DNA of 6,007 nucleotides. Origin: Nanobdellota archaeon. Its GTDB lineage: Archaea > Nanobdellota > Nanobdellia > Woesearchaeales > JAGLGH01. The stretch covers positions 1 through 6,007 of the forward strand of contig JAGLGH010000204.1 of the NCBI GenBank assembly GCA_023144115.1, written 5' to 3'. Positions 5,361 through 6,007 of this stretch are shown here, piece after piece. The first letter of the stretch is position 1. Every line of letters begins with the position of its first letter. Below the pieces are notes generated by a model. The model was given only the letters and a program-made list of their open reading frames with translations, ran no database searches and was not told the DNA's origin. Both the position numbers and the translations under genes were made by a program.

Positions 5361-5759
5361 TTGACGAAAATCACAAAGATCACTCAAAAACAGCAGTTCA
5401 TGCTATTTATCCTTGGCCAGTACTATAGACAGATAAATCATAAATTCAAGACTCATTTTCTAAAGGTCACTGTTTCTAAAGTAGAATTCATAGATATTGT
5501 TAAGAAGTCAGGCATGGTTTCAAAGCAAGCACGAGCAATATACAAGAATCTTGAAGACCTTGAAAAGAACAGGCTTATTGAATATACTCACCACTTGCTA
5601 AAGTTCAGAAAGGCAGGCATAAAGGAATTTGAAAGGATAAATAAAGAGATACAGCCATATCTTGATGCTGTTGAGAGAATAAAACAAAAGGATATTCTTA
5701 AATCCAAAGAGGCTGGCCAGATGATATTCTGGACTAAAAATCAGCCAAAAATAGAATAG
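5361..5759 (+). CDS. Winged-helix-like DNA-binding protein, hypothetical
   Basis: A 132-aa basic protein read from TTG, two bases after the upstream stop. A later in-frame ATG at 5400 would give 119 aa. The pattern suggests a winged helix: helix ~8-29, the scaffold helix VEFIDIVKKSG (41-51), the recognition helix SKQARAIYKNLEDLEKNRLI (54-73), then a short beta wing EYTHHLLKFRKAG (74-86), and a long charged C-terminal helix ~87-115 that may dimerise as in MarR/PadR-like regulators. No SD is evident before the TTG. A TATATAA at 5335-5341 inside the previous gene lies ~24 nt upstream and could drive a leaderless transcript. Its role is unknown; nearby dyads at 5092-5114 and 5767-5792 are candidate targets. 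Confidence is good for the gene, moderate for the fold, low for the exact start. Confidence 0.65.
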   Translation: MTKITKITQKQQFMLFILGQYYRQINHKFKTHFLKVTVSKVEFIDIVKKSGMVSKQARAIYKNLEDLEKNRLIEYTHHLLKFRKAGIKEFERINKEIQPYLDAVERIKQKDILKSKEAGQMIFWTKNQPKIE

Positions 5760-5766
5760 AATTCTA

Positions 5767-5792
5767 TGATTTGATCTTTTAAAATCAAATCA
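5767..5792. promoter_or_regulatory. 26-bp dyad upstream of proS, terminator or operator
   Basis: Perfect 9-base arms TGATTTGAT (5767-5775) and ATCAAATCA (5784-5792) flank CTTTTAAA. The dyad starts 8 nt after the winged-helix stop and ends 9 bp before the proS TATA box. As RNA it forms a stable-looking AT-rich hairpin. Archaeal termination does not need one, so an operator role, perhaps for the adjacent winged-helix protein, is equally possible. A separate perfect 10-bp palindrome TAGAATTCTA covers 5757-5766. Confidence 0.45.
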
Positions 5793-5801
5793 ACCCAAAT
5801 A

Positions 5802-5809
5802 TTTATATA
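5802..5809 (+). promoter_or_regulatory. TATA box of proS
   Basis: TTTATATA preceded by CCCAAATA as a plausible BRE. Transcription would start near 5832, leaving a leader of roughly 24 nt that holds the SD. This is unlike the other promoters here, which sit ~26 nt from the start codon. Confidence 0.6.
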
Positions 5810-5842
5810 TCACACCAGCCAACAGAAAAATATCACTTAATT

Positions 5843-5850
5843 AAGGAGAT
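5843..5850 (+). promoter_or_regulatory. Shine-Dalgarno site of proS
   Basis: AAGGAGAT, with GGAG 7 nt before the ATG at 5856, is complementary to the CCUCC end of archaeal 16S rRNA. It is the only strong SD in the window and fixes the proS start. Confidence 0.75.
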
Positions 5851-5855
5851 AAACT

Positions 5856-6007
5856 ATGGCATCGCAGGATAAAAACAAATCAGAAGAAAAATCAATAGGA
5901 ATTACTATAAAGAAAGAAGAAGATATAGCAGAATGGTATTCGCAGGTTGTTTTGAAGTCAGAGCTTGCTGATTATGCCCCTGTCAAGGGCTGCATGATAA
6001 TAAGACC
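5856..6007 (+). CDS. proS: Proline--tRNA ligase, archaeal/eukaryal type, N-terminal part
   Basis: The first 50 codons of a gene that runs off the right edge. After a short charged N-terminus (residues 1-12), the segment [18 protein letters not shown] and then [16 protein letters not shown] match the start of the class II catalytic domain of the archaeal/eukaryal-type ProRS (type 3), which begins at this point without the bacterial-type insertion domain. The enzyme charges tRNA-Pro in the cytoplasm. Motifs 1-3 of the synthetase lie beyond the window. The start is set by a strong SD and a TATA box with a short leader. Codons such as GGC, GCC and AAG appear more often than in the methyltransferase-like gene, as expected for a core gene. 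Confidence 0.92.
   Translation, partial: MASQDKNKSEEKSIGITIKKEEDIAEWYSQVVLKSELADYAPVKGCMIIR

Noticed and set aside
1..6007. CRISPR array, insertion sequence or attachment site
   Set aside because: No regularly spaced direct repeats, transposase or integrase gene, terminal inverted repeats or complete tRNA gene were seen.

Overview
The window is AT-rich DNA that most likely comes from a DPANN-type archaeon (Woesearchaeota/Pacearchaeota-like; the group is an inference). The archaeal evidence is in the sequence. Almost every gene has a TATA box, often preceded by a purine-rich BRE, centred about 25-28 nt upstream of its start codon. That spacing places the transcription start at or next to the start codon, so most mRNAs look leaderless. 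The last gene is an archaeal/eukaryal-type prolyl-tRNA synthetase and is the only one with a clear leader and a Shine-Dalgarno site. A bacterial-type cold shock protein, as found in many DPANN genomes, ends at the left edge.

Layout: (1) 1-75, 3' end of a cold shock protein gene (+). (2) 76-318, no gene; it holds T-rich terminator-like runs and a GC-richer stretch with a perfect 17-bp palindrome, possibly a dispersed repeat or small RNA. (3) 319-930 (-), uridine-kinase-family nucleoside kinase. (4) 995-2257 (-), serpin with a lipoprotein signal peptide. (5) 2322-2954 (-), HAD phosphatase. (6) 3080-3709 (+), Rossmann/methyltransferase-like protein with weak motifs, ending two bases from (7) 3712-4404 (-), a divergent protein I read as a tRNA-dependent cyclodipeptide synthase (CDPS) of the XYP type. 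(8) 4459-5046 (-), MJ0936/YfcE-type metallophosphoesterase. (9) 5047-5160, divergent promoter region with a 23-bp dyad. (10) 5161-5358 (+), two-TM small membrane protein. (11) 5361-5759 (+), winged-helix-like protein. (12) 5760-5855, a 26-bp dyad, TATA box and SD. (13) 5856-6007 (+), start of proS.

The genes look mostly like independent transcription units rather than one operon. The exceptions are the small membrane protein and winged-helix gene, separated by 2 nt. The most interesting content is the CDPS candidate beside a methyltransferase-like gene, which could be a compact cyclodipeptide pathway in a small-genome archaeon, and the surface-anchored serpin. Three start codons were chosen from promoter position: the methyltransferase-like gene at 3080, the phosphoesterase at 5046, and GTG at 2257 for the serpin.
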